Below, piece by piece: positions 24,131 through 32,117 of a stretch of 35,646 nucleotides of DNA. A model generated the notes under the pieces. It was not told where the DNA came from and ran no database searches. It worked only from the letters and a program-made list of their open reading frames with translations. A program made the translations under genes and the position numbers. The stretch's first letter is position 1. Every line of letters starts with the position of its first letter. Origin of the DNA: Planctomycetota bacterium (lineage in GTDB: Bacteria; Planctomycetota; PUPC01; DSUN01); contig VGYW01000025.1 of the NCBI GenBank assembly GCA_016872875.1, positions 1 through 35,646 on the forward strand, in the 5' to 3' direction.

Positions 24131-24346
24131 TCAGTGTGCACTTCGCGCCCGCCGGCTCCGCTCCGCAAGGTAATCTCCGAACCTCCGGAAGTGCACCGGC
24201 TTCCGGCGCAGGGCGGCGAGTGCCCTGGCATCCTCCTTGTCCTCGATCCGATCCAGAAGCTCCTCATAGTCCCTGATGTCCAGGATCACCCTTGCCGGCT
24301 TGCCGTTCCTCAGCACGATCTCGGGTTCCCTCAATGCCGTCTTCAT
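24131..24346 (-). CDS. Orphan Phd/YefM-like antitoxin
   Basis: A 71-residue protein with the N-terminal half of a prevent-host-death antitoxin: EIVLRNGKPARVILDIRDYEELLDRIED, given here by positions 9-36, is the strand-helix pair that forms the DNA-binding dimer of Phd/YefM proteins. The C-terminal part, rich in Arg, would be the toxin-binding tail. No RelE/Doc toxin gene follows: the sequence downstream is a REPIN-like element and rimO. The ATG at 24346 follows GGAGGAG at suitable spacing. It may be a stranded antitoxin whose toxin was lost, or the two ends may have been altered by the repeat. Confidence 0.65.
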   Translation of the reverse strand: MKTALREPEIVLRNGKPARVILDIRDYEELLDRIEDKEDARALAALRRKPVHFRRFGDYLAERSRRARSAH

Positions 24347-24419
24347 TCTCTGGCTCCTCCCTCCCGCGGCTTTGCCTCAGACTCGTCACTTCTGATTATA
24401 CGCCGGGTGATAGCCCTGG

Positions 24420-25157
24420 TCAAAACGGCGGCTCCGGCTTGAGCCGCTCGGCGAGGGCTCTGACGGCTTCGATCTGGTCGGGGCCGCCGAAGCAGGCGAG
24501 CCAGACGGCGCCCTCGGCGCCCGCCACGCCGCCCGCGGCGATGGGCAGTGCCTCCACGCCGCAGAGGACGCGGAGCGCCTCGATCTCGGTGAAGATGTCG
24601 CCGTGCATGGCCCAGAGCGACGGGCCGCTGCCGCCCTCGGCTTCGAGCCTGCGCGCCGCCTCGGGGATGCAGGTCGGGATGTCCTTTTCGATGCCCACGG
24701 GGATGAGGAGGCGGATGCGGCGGGCGACGAGGGTGCCGATGACGGCGCCGAGGGTGCCACCGGTGGGATGCCCAACGAGGAGGCCGGCCACGTGGGCCGC
24801 ACAGTTGAGCGCGTTGGCGCCCTTGATGAAGACGTCGCCAGCCTTCATGTCCGCCACTGCGCCCGTGGCGGTCACCCCCTCCACCTGCTTGCCCCGGACG
24901 AGCACCACGTCGGGCAGGTCGGCCGACAGGCCGGCGTCGGCCCGCGACACGCCCGGCGGCAGCACCTGGCCCAGGACGTAGTGGCGCTTCTCGATTGGCC
25001 TGCCGAGGATTTCCTCGACGACGTAGGCGTTCGTGCCCCCCTTGGCGATGGCCACCGTGCCGTTGGCCAGGGCGTCCTGGACCGGCTGATACCTCGCCAC
25101 GCCCCTGGCGATGAGCCGCTTCGACTGAGCCACCGTCAGCACAAGGTCCGTGCGCAT
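24420..25157 (-). CDS. Conserved-looking hypothetical soluble protein
   Basis: I do not recognise this 245-residue protein. It starts RTDLVLTVAQSKRLIARGVA and contains Gly-rich stretches that look like ligand-binding loops: AIAKGGTNAYVVEEILGR (about 37-54), GDVFIKGANALNCAAHVAG (about 107-125) and VGHPTGGTLGAVIG (about 128-141). It has two cysteines in the C-terminal half (CIPEAARRLE, VLCGVEAL), no signal peptide and no clear membrane segment, although residues 128-150 are hydrophobic. The open frame extends to 25250, but the ATG at 25157 has GGAGAGGCG in front and is preferred. It points away from the RTX-like gene, with a strong promoter for that gene between them. Confidence 0.7.
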   Translation of the reverse strand: MRTDLVLTVAQSKRLIARGVARYQPVQDALANGTVAIAKGGTNAYVVEEILGRPIEKRHYVLGQVLPPGVSRADAGLSADLPDVVLVRGKQVEGVTATGAVADMKAGDVFIKGANALNCAAHVAGLLVGHPTGGTLGAVIGTLVARRIRLLIPVGIEKDIPTCIPEAARRLEAEGGSGPSLWAMHGDIFTEIEALRVLCGVEALPIAAGGVAGAEGAVWLACFGGPDQIEAVRALAERLKPEPPF

Positions 25158-25214
25158 GATTCGCCTCTCCGACTGGCGGTTTGCGTGACGCCGAGCATTG
25201 TAGGGCAACAGAGC

Positions 25215-25243
25215 TTGACAAGTCAATGCGCCATAGCTATAAT
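25215..25243 (+). promoter_or_regulatory. Consensus sigma-70 promoter of the RTX-like gene
   Basis: A perfect TTGACA (25215-25220) is followed after exactly 17 bp by a perfect TATAAT (25238-25243). The transcript would start near 25250 and carry a leader of about 100 bases before the ATG at 25349. The window is very GC-rich, so an exact match of both hexamers is notable. Confidence 0.75.
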
Positions 25244-25348
25244 TCCGCACTGCGGGCAGAGGCGGACAGGGCAGTTGTTAGGAGAGAAGCAGCCACGAGA
25301 TGGCAACGGTGGCGTGTCTGTCAACATGTGCTGCAAAGGAGAACTGAG

Positions 25349-26047
25349 ATGAAGGCGTGCGTCGTCGTCATGTGCTTCGCCATTGCCGCGGTGTGCGCCC
25401 AGCCACTGCTCGCGGCGGTGTTCACCCAGCGCGGGACTCCTGGGCCCGACAGCCTGAACCAGCTTGGCACCACCGACGCCGACTCGATCACCCAGAAGGC
25501 GGTGGGCGGGGACGACCTGCTGTCGGCGGACGGGGGCGACGGGCCGGACAGGATCTCGCAGGATGGCGGCGACGGCGCCGACGAGCTGTACGCCACCGGC
25601 GGCCCTGGCAACGACATCATCACCCAGAACGGCGGCCAGGGCAACGACTACATCAACGTCAACGGTGGTTACGGCATCTACACGCCCCCGCCGAGGCAGG
25701 AAAATGGCTTCGGGGACGACGACGTGATCACTGTCAAGGGCGGGCACGGCAGGGACACGATCACGTACGTCGTGGGCCCCGGTAATGACCGGGTGCTCAT
25801 TGACGGCGGCAACGACTTCGACACGCTCATTGTCAACGCGCGCATGCCCAATGCCGTAGGCAAAGACAAGGGGAAGACCTTTCTCTTCATTTTCTTGGTC
25901 CTCGATAAGAAAGGGCGCGCCATCTTCCAGAACGCGCCCGGCGAGCCCGACACCATCATCCGGACCAAGGACATCGAGCACATGGAGTTCAACGGCTATA
26001 ACGGGAATGGTGAGGTGACCAAGCTCTTCGAGGCGGGGGAACTGTAG
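25349..26047 (+). CDS. Secreted RTX-like protein with calcium-binding-type repeats
   Basis: A 232-residue protein with a Sec-type signal peptide (residues 1-22, ending PLLAA) followed by Gly-Asp-rich repeats of the hemolysin nonapeptide type between about residues 50 and 145 (for example GGDGPDRIS, GGDGADELY, GGPGNDIIT, GGQGNDYIN, GGHGRDTIT, GPGNDRVLI). These fold as a parallel beta-roll that binds calcium. The C-terminal 80 residues are not repetitive and include GKTFLFIFLVLDKKGRAIF. Classical RTX proteins leave by type I secretion through a C-terminal signal; here an N-terminal signal suggests Sec export. The start is fixed by AAGGAG seven bases upstream and by the signal peptide. It is driven by a consensus promoter at 25215. 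Confidence 0.83.
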   Translation: MKACVVVMCFAIAAVCAQPLLAAVFTQRGTPGPDSLNQLGTTDADSITQKAVGGDDLLSADGGDGPDRISQDGGDGADELYATGGPGNDIITQNGGQGNDYINVNGGYGIYTPPPRQENGFGDDDVITVKGGHGRDTITYVVGPGNDRVLIDGGNDFDTLIVNARMPNAVGKDKGKTFLFIFLVLDKKGRAIFQNAPGEPDTIIRTKDIEHMEFNGYNGNGEVTKLFEAGEL

Positions 26048-26149
26048 GCAGACCCGCAACCGAAGCTGCATTGTCCCGGACGCGGGGGCACGCCTGAGGA
26101 CGCCTTGGGCGCGCCCCCGTGGCCTTTCGGGAGAAAGAACCGCGGGTGC

Positions 26150-26173
26150 CACGCCCAAACTTGTTTGGGCGTG
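26150..26173. terminator. Hairpin between convergent genes
   Basis: Perfect 10-bp arms (CACGCCCAAA and its complement) enclose a four-base loop CTTG, between the RTX-like gene (stop 26047) and the convergent propeller gene (stop 26200). A GC-rich stem, GGGGGCACGC with CGCGCCCCC, lies further left at about 26084-26117. Neither is followed by a long T-run. Confidence 0.5.
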
Positions 26174-26199
26174 CGGGAAGGGGCTCTCCCCGGCGGGAG

Positions 26200-27318
26200 C
26201 TACTTTGTGCCCACGCGGAGGGCCCAGACCGCCGTGGGCCGGCCATAGCCGCCGGTGACGAGCAGGCACACCCCGTGGCCGGGGTCGTAGACAAGGTTGT
26301 AGTTCATCCCGCACGCGAACGGCAGCGTGGCGGCGGGGAGGTGCGCCCAGGCGTCGGCGGCCAGGTCGTAGAGCCAGGTCTCGCACTGGGCCTTCTTCGG
26401 CTCGCCCTCGCCCAGCACGCGGTCAACGAGGACGACCACCCTGCCGCTCTCCGGCTCGAAGGACATCGGGCAGTGCTGGTCCTTCGGCGGCCGCGCGCCG
26501 GGCGTCGGCATCTTGCGGTGCTCGCCCGTCGCCGGCCAGTAGGCCGCCATGTCGTTCGAGTTCTCGTTGCTGCCGAAGACGACCAGCGCCTTGTTCTTCG
26601 CGTCGTAGGCGGCGTTGGTGTGGTAGCCGAAGAAGCCCTTCGCGGCCACCCGCTTCCACTCGCGCGGCTCGCCGCCCAGCTCGAAGACGCCATCGGGACG
26701 GTAGCCGATGACCACCTTGCGGTCGGGGTCGTAGGCTGCGCAGTAGGGGAAGAAGTGCTCGGCCTTGCACGCCAGGGGCCGCCACGCACCCTTCTCCAGG
26801 CTCAGAGTCCACGTGGGGTGGCGCTTCACTTTCTCCCAGGTGCCCTGGAGGGCGTTGGTGAAGCGGCCTGGGGCCATGTGCGGGTCGTAACAGCAGACCA
26901 CCATCTCGTCGCGCTCGGGGTCGTAGGCCACGGTGCCGAAGGTGTGCATGGCCCACGGGCGGTCCCCCTTCGGCCCCGCGACGGGGAGGCCATCCTCGGT
27001 AACTGTGTAGCTGCTCCGGGCGTCGTCGGGGTAGAGGCGAGTCCAACTGCACTCGACCGGGTCGAAGAAGAGCGGGCTGTTCGTCCAGTCGCGTCCGTGC
27101 GTGTTGCTGCCGAAGAGGACGAGGCGGCCGCGGCGGGAGTCGAAACACGAGCCGCCGTGCTCCTGGCGCTGGAAGCGGACGGCGTCGGTGGGCGCCTGCT
27201 CGTGGAGCTTGAGCCAGCGGCCGGGCTCGAGGGCGGCGAGGCTGGGGTTGCGCCTGGCCCCCCCGGCCGAGGCCGACGCAAACCAGGCCAGCCCCACGCA
27301 CACCAGAAGACAGCGCAC
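26200..27318 (-). CDS. Exported Kelch-like beta-propeller protein
   Basis: A 372-residue protein with a signal peptide (residues 1-19, ending SASA). The body consists of repeated strand motifs of the form Y/FDPxxxxVVV, for example CFDSRRGRLVLFGSN, AYDPERDEMVVCC, AYDPDRKVVIGY, AYDAKNKALVVFGSN, SFEPESGRVVVLV and VYDPGHGVCLLVTGGYG, each about 45-60 residues apart. This is the spacing of a Kelch or galactose-oxidase-like propeller of six or seven blades. No catalytic residues can be identified. The open frame extends to 27402 through an intergenic repeat; GTG at 27318 with AAGGA eight bases upstream starts just before the signal peptide. The gene appears to be transcribed alone. Confidence 0.72.
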   Translation of the reverse strand: MRCLLVCVGLAWFASASAGGARRNPSLAALEPGRWLKLHEQAPTDAVRFQRQEHGGSCFDSRRGRLVLFGSNTHGRDWTNSPLFFDPVECSWTRLYPDDARSSYTVTEDGLPVAGPKGDRPWAMHTFGTVAYDPERDEMVVCCYDPHMAPGRFTNALQGTWEKVKRHPTWTLSLEKGAWRPLACKAEHFFPYCAAYDPDRKVVIGYRPDGVFELGGEPREWKRVAAKGFFGYHTNAAYDAKNKALVVFGSNENSNDMAAYWPATGEHRKMPTPGARPPKDQHCPMSFEPESGRVVVLVDRVLGEGEPKKAQCETWLYDLAADAWAHLPAATLPFACGMNYNLVYDPGHGVCLLVTGGYGRPTAVWALRVGTK

Positions 27319-27344
27319 TGCGGAAGTCCTTACCGCGGCCACAG

Positions 27345-27505
27345 GCCGCAACCAACGGGGATCGAGAAGTCCAATACTCAACATCCAACTCTCAATACTC
27401 AATGTCCAAGTAAGAGGATCGGAACAGTGTCTTCTCTTTCACTTGGTCATTGAAGATTGGATGTTGAGTATTGAGTATTGGACTTTGGGTGTGCCGGACC
27501 ATGTG
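27345..27505. repeat. Dispersed 160-bp element with TGAGTATTGG hairpin arms, copy 1
   Basis: It starts with GCAACCAACGGGGATCGAG, continues with a run of CTCAATACTCAA-like units, an unstructured middle containing CTTCTCTTTCACTTGG, and a complementary run of TGAGTATTGG units, ending ACTTTGGGTGTGCCGGA. A second copy of the whole element lies inverted at 34240-34400. It occupies the gap between the divergent propeller gene and pncB. Confidence 0.75.
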
Positions 27506-27630
27506 CGCGAAGCGCGCCGCGGCCACCGTATTCCCCTTCGCTCAGATGCCCCAGCCTTTCTGCCCCGCGGGGGACGGTTGGCGGCATTGTAGCGCTGCCG
27601 GCCGCGGCGCGCAATGCCTGGGAGCCTCCC

Positions 27631-27659
27631 TTGCCCTGGAGCACTGTCCGCGTTATGAT
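27631..27659 (+). promoter_or_regulatory. Candidate promoter of pncB-pncA
   Basis: TTGCCC (27631-27636), a 17-bp spacer, then TATGAT (27654-27659). The -10 differs from consensus by one base. The transcript would begin near 27666, 14 bases before the pncB ATG with its AGGAGG. Confidence 0.55.
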
Positions 27660-27679
27660 CTGGACAGAGGAGGTGCGAG

Positions 27680-29071
27680 ATGAGCAGCCGCGAAGCCCCG
27701 CTGTTCCTTTCCAAAGAGAACGAGGCGCTCGCGACCGACCTCTACGAGCTGACGATGGCGGCGGGCTTCTTCCAGGCCGGCCGCAACGAGCGGGCGTCCT
27801 TCGAGCTCTTCGTCCGCGAGCTTCCCCCCAACCGCTCCTACCTCGTGGCCGCAGGCCTCGAACAGGCGGTTCACTACCTGCGAACCGTCCGCTTCTCCCA
27901 GGACGCCATCCGCTACCTCCGCTGCCTGCCCGCCTTCGCACGCGTGGGCGACGAGTTCTTCGCCTACCTGCGCCGGTTCCGCTTCCGAGGGGACCTCGAC
28001 GCGATGCCGGAGGGCACCGTGGCCTTCGCCTCGGAGCCGCTGCTGCGCGTGACCGCGCCCATCATCGAGGCGCAAATGGTGGAGACCTATCTCCTGGCGA
28101 CGCTGAACTACCAGACCCTCGTGGCCACGAAGGCGTCGCGTGTGGCCGCCGCCGCGAGAGGCCGCGCGGTGGTGGACTTCGGGACGCGCCGCGCCCACGG
28201 CCCTCAGGCCGGCCTCCTCGCCGCAAGGGCCGCCTACATCGGCGGGTGCGTCGGCTCCTCGAACGTCCTCGCAGGCCGGCTCCTCGGCATCCCGGTCTTC
28301 GGCACCCAGGCGCACTCCTGGGTCATGTCCTTCGACTCCGAGGACGAGGCGTTCCGCGCCTACCTGGAGACGTTCCCCGAGCACACGACGCTGCTCCTCG
28401 ACACCTACGACACCCTCGGCGCGGCGCGAAAGGCCGCGGCGCTCGGCCCATGCGTGGGGGGCGTGCGGCTCGACAGCGGCGGCCTCGCCCCCCTCAGCCG
28501 CCGCGTCCGACGCATCCTCGACGACGCCGGCATGCGCTCCACCCGCATCCTCGCCAGCGGCGACCTCAACGAGTACCGCATCGCCAAACTGCTCCGCCAG
28601 GGCGCAGCCATTGACGCTTTCGGCGTCGGCACCGACCTCGTGACCTCACGCGACGCGCCCGCCCTTGGCGGCGTCTACAAGCTCGTCGAGCAACAGCTCG
28701 GCGGCAGGAGCGTGCCGCGCATGAAGCACAGCGAGGAGAAGGAGACCTATCCCGGCCGCAAAGAGGTCCGCCGCCTCCTCGACGCCCGCGGCCGCTACAG
28801 CCGCGACGTCATCTGCCTCGCGGACGAGCCCCACGATGGCGAGCCGCTCCTCGCGCCCGTGCTGCGCGGCGGCCAGCTCGTCGCTCCCCTGCCCTCCCTT
28901 CGGGAGGCCAGGGACCGCGCCGCCGCCAGCCTCGCGCTCCTGCCGCCCCGCTTCCGCCGGCTCGACCACCCGGCAACCTATCCCGTGCGCCTGAGCCGCG
29001 GCCTCAAGGAGCTCAGAGCCAGGCTCCTGCGCGAGCTCGCGTCCGCCAGGGACCCAGGAGGCACACAATGA
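27680..29071 (+). CDS. pncB: Nicotinate phosphoribosyltransferase
   Basis: A 463-residue cytoplasmic enzyme that joins nicotinate and PRPP to form nicotinate mononucleotide in NAD salvage. Signatures are ATDLYELTMAAGFF (residues 18-31), FELFVRELP, VVDFGTRRAHGPQAG (about 165-179) with the strand and His loop near the active site, LLDTYDTLGAA (about 238-248), VRLDSGGLAPLS, ILASGDLNEY and the phosphate-binding FGVGTDLVTS (about 314-323). The C-terminus is longer than the minimum and Arg-rich. The ATG at 27680 follows AGGAGG. The last codons overlap pncA by four bases (ATGA at 29068-29071), so the two salvage enzymes are translationally coupled. Confidence 0.95.
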   Translation: MSSREAPLFLSKENEALATDLYELTMAAGFFQAGRNERASFELFVRELPPNRSYLVAAGLEQAVHYLRTVRFSQDAIRYLRCLPAFARVGDEFFAYLRRFRFRGDLDAMPEGTVAFASEPLLRVTAPIIEAQMVETYLLATLNYQTLVATKASRVAAAARGRAVVDFGTRRAHGPQAGLLAARAAYIGGCVGSSNVLAGRLLGIPVFGTQAHSWVMSFDSEDEAFRAYLETFPEHTTLLLDTYDTLGAARKAAALGPCVGGVRLDSGGLAPLSRRVRRILDDAGMRSTRILASGDLNEYRIAKLLRQGAAIDAFGVGTDLVTSRDAPALGGVYKLVEQQLGGRSVPRMKHSEEKETYPGRKEVRRLLDARGRYSRDVICLADEPHDGEPLLAPVLRGGQLVAPLPSLREARDRAAASLALLPPRFRRLDHPATYPVRLSRGLKELRARLLRELASARDPGGTQ

Positions 29072-29679
29072 GACGCTTCCCCAACCCAGTGGCCTTCTTC
29101 GACGTTGATACCCAGCGCGACTTCATGGTGCCGCGCGGCGCGCTCTACGTGCCGGGGGCGAGAACCGTCTCCGGCAACATCCGCCGCCTCGTGGCCCACG
29201 CTCGCGACCGCGGGCTGCGCGTCTTCTCCTCCACCGACGCCCACGTGCCCGGCGACCCCGAGATGCAGCGGTTTCCGCCCCACTGCATGCTCGGCACGCC
29301 TGGCCAGGAGAAGATACGCGGCACGCTTCTGCCCGACCGCGCAGTCGTGGCCATCGCGCCCCGCCTGACGGCCGACGCCATCGCCGGCGTCCTCCTGCAC
29401 CAGCAGGTCGTCATCCAGAAGCAGTCCTACGACGTCTTCGACAACCCCAACACCGTGCCGCTCCTGCGGGCCTCGGGGGCCAAGCGCTACGTCGTCTTCG
29501 GCGTCGCCACCGACTTCTGCGTCAGGGCCGCCGTCCTCGGCCTCCGCAAGCAGGGCTACGCCGTGGCCGTCGTCACCGATGCCATCCGCGGCATCGCCCC
29601 CGAGGCCACCGAGCAGGCCCTCGCTGAGATGCGGGCGGCCGGCGCGCGCTTTGCCACAACCGAGGATGTCCTCCACTGA
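29068..29679 (+). CDS. pncA: Nicotinamidase (isochorismatase-like hydrolase)
   Basis: A 203-residue cysteine hydrolase that converts nicotinamide to nicotinate and ammonia. The catalytic triad is visible: Asp14 (FDVDTQRDF), Lys118 (VIQKQSYDVF) and Cys151 (GVATDFCVRAAV). Metal-binding residues are in the places expected for nicotinamidases: Asp57 and His59 (STDAHVPGD) and His72 (FPPHCMLG). The upstream neighbour, overlapping by ATGA, uses its product, which supports nicotinamidase over other isochorismatase-like roles. A perfect 35-bp hairpin 15 bases after the stop probably ends the transcript before rnpB. Confidence 0.92.
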   Translation: MRRFPNPVAFFDVDTQRDFMVPRGALYVPGARTVSGNIRRLVAHARDRGLRVFSSTDAHVPGDPEMQRFPPHCMLGTPGQEKIRGTLLPDRAVVAIAPRLTADAIAGVLLHQQVVIQKQSYDVFDNPNTVPLLRASGAKRYVVFGVATDFCVRAAVLGLRKQGYAVAVVTDAIRGIAPEATEQALAEMRAAGARFATTEDVLH

Positions 29680-29693
29680 GCGGCTTGGCGTGG

Positions 29694-29728
29694 CCGATCG
29701 GACCGATCCGTCGGATCGGTCCGATCGG
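29694..29728. terminator. Perfect hairpin of CCGATCGGAC units after pncA
   Basis: Arms of 17 bp (29694-29710 and 29712-29728) are exact complements with a one-base centre. The unit GATCGG(A/T)CC belongs to the same group as the runs at 18046 and 21941. It lies 15 bp after the pncA stop and 17 bp before the rnpB -35 box, and may act as a terminator although no T-run is present. Confidence 0.6.
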
Positions 29729-29744
29729 TCGGATTGTCTCGCGG

Positions 29745-29773
29745 TTGACACCCTGCCTCCGGTCCGCTATCAT
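29745..29773 (+). promoter_or_regulatory. Promoter of the RNase P RNA gene
   Basis: TTGACA (29745-29750) and TATCAT (29768-29773) are separated by exactly 17 bp. The expected start, about six bases after the -10, falls at 29779-29780, just where the P1 helix of the RNA begins. The agreement between promoter and RNA end supports both calls. Confidence 0.8.
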
Positions 29774-29778
29774 GCCAC

Positions 29779-30163
29779 GGGGCAGAGCCGACGACGCGGC
29801 CGCGTCCGCCCTCGGGCGGGCGAGGAAAGTCCGAGCTCCACAGGGCAGCGCGATGGGTAACGCCCACCGGCCGCGAGGCCAGGGACAGTGCAACAGAAAA
29901 CACACCGCCAACTGCCCGCCGTAGCCTTGGCGAAGGCGGGAAAGGGCAAGGGTGAAATGGTGGGGTAAGAGCCCACCGGCGGCGTGGCGACACGCCGGCC
30001 TGGCAAACCCCGCGCGGAGCAATGCCAAACAGGGGGCAGAGGCGGCCCGCCTCACTATGACCCCCGGGTAGGCAGCTCGAGGCCGGCGGCAACGCCGGCC
30101 CCAGATGGATGGCCGCGGCCCCGAAAGGGGCAACAGAACTCGGCTTACGCGCGGCTCTGCCCC
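29779..30163 (+). ncRNA. rnpB: RNase P RNA (bacterial type A)
   Basis: The catalytic RNA that trims tRNA 5' ends. Its ends pair perfectly in P1: GGGGCAGAGCCG (29779-29790) with CGGCTCTGCCCC (30152-30163). Conserved sequences are in order: GAGGAAAGTCCGAGCTCCAC (about 29820-29841) with the following ACAGGGCA; GACAGTGCAACAGAAA; GGGTAAGAGCCCACCG; AACCCCGCGCGGAGCAA; and near the 3' end GATGGATGGCCGC and ACAGAACTCGGCTTACG. The length of about 385 nt and helix order fit type A. The gene lies between pncA and a sugar isomerase-like gene and has its own promoter. Confidence 0.96.
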
Positions 30164-30220
30164 ACTCTTCTTTCGCGTCCTTTCGCGTGTTTCGCGGGCA
30201 CTTCTTCCCCTGGAGGCGCA

Positions 30221-31036
30221 ATGAAGCTCATCTTCTTCACCAAGTCGCTCAAGGGCATGGATGTCGCCACCACCGGCCGCGAGGTCCTCGGCATGGGCCT
30301 CGAGGGCCTCGACCTCGCCGTGCGGGATGGCTACTGCGTCAACCCCGACAACGTGGCTACCGAGCTGCCCAGGGCGATGAAGGTCTGGGCCGACATGGGG
30401 CTCTGCGTCCCGATGGTCACCACGCCGGGCGACTTCACCGACCCCAATCCCCCCATCGCCGAGACCATGCTCGCCGCCTGCGGCGCCGCAGGCATCCGCG
30501 AGATCAAGCTCGGCTACTGGGTCTGGCGGCAGCCCGGCTACTGGCGCCAGGTGGACGCCATCCGCCACGCCCTCGACGGCTTCGCCCGCCTCGCCGAGGA
30601 GCATGCCGTCCGCGTCGCTGTCCACACCCACAGCGACGCCTTCTACGGCCTCAACGCCTCCGCCGCAATGCACCTCGTCAAGGGCTTCGACCCGCGACAC
30701 GTCGGCGTCTACATTGACCCCGGCCACCTGGCGATGAACGGCGAGCCGGTCCGCATGGCGGTGGACATCGTGCGCGACTACCTCTGCCTCGTGGCGGTGA
30801 AGGCCATGCTCCACGTCCGCGGCGAGAAGGACGGCCGCCCCGTCTGGCGACACCACCTCGTCCCGCTCCGCGACGGGCTGGTTGACTGGCACGCGACCCT
30901 CGCCGCCCTCCGCGAGGCCGCCTACGCCGGCCCGCTCACCTTCCACAGCGAGTACGAGAACATCACCCTCGACGACCTCCGCCGCCTGACCCGCGACGAC
31001 GTGGCGTACATCAAGGGCATCCTGGCCCAAGCCTGA
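30221..31036 (+). CDS. Sugar phosphate isomerase/epimerase-like TIM-barrel protein
   Basis: A 271-residue protein of the xylose-isomerase-like TIM-barrel superfamily (AP endonuclease 2 fold). Candidate metal or substrate residues sit at strand ends: GLEGLDLAV (strand 2), REIKLGYWVW, RVAVHTHSDAFYG (strand with His-x-His), GVYIDPGHLAMNGE (Asp-x-x-His) and FHSEYEN near the C-terminus, where a Glu closes the metal site. Such proteins are abundant in planctomycete-like genomes and act on sugars or inositols, but the exact reaction cannot be read. The ATG at 30221 follows GGAGGCGCA and is preferred to upstream codons that lie inside rnpB. It is probably separately transcribed or read through from rnpB. 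Confidence 0.83.
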   Translation: MKLIFFTKSLKGMDVATTGREVLGMGLEGLDLAVRDGYCVNPDNVATELPRAMKVWADMGLCVPMVTTPGDFTDPNPPIAETMLAACGAAGIREIKLGYWVWRQPGYWRQVDAIRHALDGFARLAEEHAVRVAVHTHSDAFYGLNASAAMHLVKGFDPRHVGVYIDPGHLAMNGEPVRMAVDIVRDYLCLVAVKAMLHVRGEKDGRPVWRHHLVPLRDGLVDWHATLAALREAAYAGPLTFHSEYENITLDDLRRLTRDDVAYIKGILAQA

Positions 31037-31043
31037 CTCCTTG

Positions 31044-31080
31044 CCCGTCCCTTTGGTCCCTGGGGTCCCTTAGGTCCCTT
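31044..31080. repeat. GTCCCTTTGG-type tandem run
   Basis: Four degenerate GTCCCT units between the isomerase-like gene and the AEC transporter gene, similar to 12727-12763. The run replaces any visible ribosome site for the next gene. Confidence 0.55.
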
Positions 31081-31090
31081 CCCTGCCCCC

Positions 31091-32047
31091 ATGTCCCCCG
31101 AAACCCGCTTCGCGCTCCTCGCCGCCTGCATCTACCTTCCCCTGGCGATGGGCTACCTCGCGCGAAGGCTGGGCCTTCTCCACCCCGACCTGAGCAAGCG
31201 CCTCTCCCGCGCCGCCATCCTCGCCCTCGAGCCGATCACGGTCCTCGTCGGCTGTTGGGTGCTCGACATAGCGTCGGCCGGCGGCGCTCTCCTCGTGCCC
31301 CTCGTCGGCGCACTGGTCTCGCTGGGTCTCCTCGCCGCGGCCTACGGCGGCGCCGCGCTCCTCAGGCTAAGCGGGCCGCGGCGCGGCGCCTTCCTCAACT
31401 GCGGAATGATGTCCAACATCGGCATGTCGCTCGGCGGCTTCATCTGCTACATGTTCCTCGGCGTCCAGGGGCAGGGGCTGTCCGTCCTCTACACCGCCCA
31501 CTTCCTCCCCGTCTGCTTCACCGTGGGCGTCGTCCTGGCCAGCCACTATGCCCGGCCGGGGCAGGCCACGGTCGGGCAGACGCTTCGCGGCGTGGTGCGG
31601 AACCCGCTTGTCCTGGTCCCCAATGGGGCGCTCGTCGTCGGTCTGGTCCTGAACGCGGCGAAGGCCAAAGTGCCGGGCTGGCTTGGCCCGGCGAACGCCA
31701 TCGTCGTCTTCGCCGTGGTGAGCGTGCATGCCTTTGCGATCGGGCTGACACTGCGCCTGAGCCGCGTTGGGGCCTATTGGCGCGAGGCGGTGGCCCTTGC
31801 GGCCACGAAGTTCCTCCTCGGCCCCGCCATCGCAGCGGCCGTCGTCTTTCTCCTCGGCCAGTGGGGCGCCTCCGGCGGCCTCCTCTGGCGCACCGCCGTC
31901 ATCTTGGGGGCCATGCCCGTCGCCATCTTCGCCACGGTCGTCAGCAACCTCTTCGACCTCGACCGCGACCTTGCCAACTCGGCCTGGGTCCTCACCACCC
32001 TCGCCTGCGCCGCTGCCATCCCTATCCTCTACATTGTTACCGCATAG
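31091..32047 (+). CDS. AEC-family (auxin efflux carrier-like) membrane transporter
   Basis: A 318-residue inner-membrane protein with about ten hydrophobic segments arranged as two groups of five around a more polar middle (about residues 155-175). FLNCGMMSNIGMSLGGFICY (positions about 98-117) resembles the conserved N/G-rich motif of AEC carriers, and AILGAMPVAIFATVVSNLF-like sequence near 270-290 matches the second repeat (the actual text there starts VILGAMPVAIFATVV). AEC carriers move organic acids or other anions; the substrate is not shown. The ATG at 31091 has no good ribosome site, but the hydrophobic part starts right after it. A REPIN-like element follows the stop. Confidence 0.82.
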   Translation: MSPETRFALLAACIYLPLAMGYLARRLGLLHPDLSKRLSRAAILALEPITVLVGCWVLDIASAGGALLVPLVGALVSLGLLAAAYGGAALLRLSGPRRGAFLNCGMMSNIGMSLGGFICYMFLGVQGQGLSVLYTAHFLPVCFTVGVVLASHYARPGQATVGQTLRGVVRNPLVLVPNGALVVGLVLNAAKAKVPGWLGPANAIVVFAVVSVHAFAIGLTLRLSRVGAYWREAVALAATKFLLGPAIAAAVVFLLGQWGASGGLLWRTAVILGAMPVAIFATVVSNLFDLDRDLANSAWVLTTLACAAAIPILYIVTA

Positions 32048-32117
32048 CACGTCAGCCGGCCGGGGGGTACGCCCCGACTGGCCCTTCAACTTCGCCCAGG
32101 GCAGGCTCTGGTGCCGT

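Noticed and set aside
27439..27680. Short genes in the gap before pncB
   Set aside because: The frames run through the 160-bp repeat element and have no ribosome site or plausible protein sequence.
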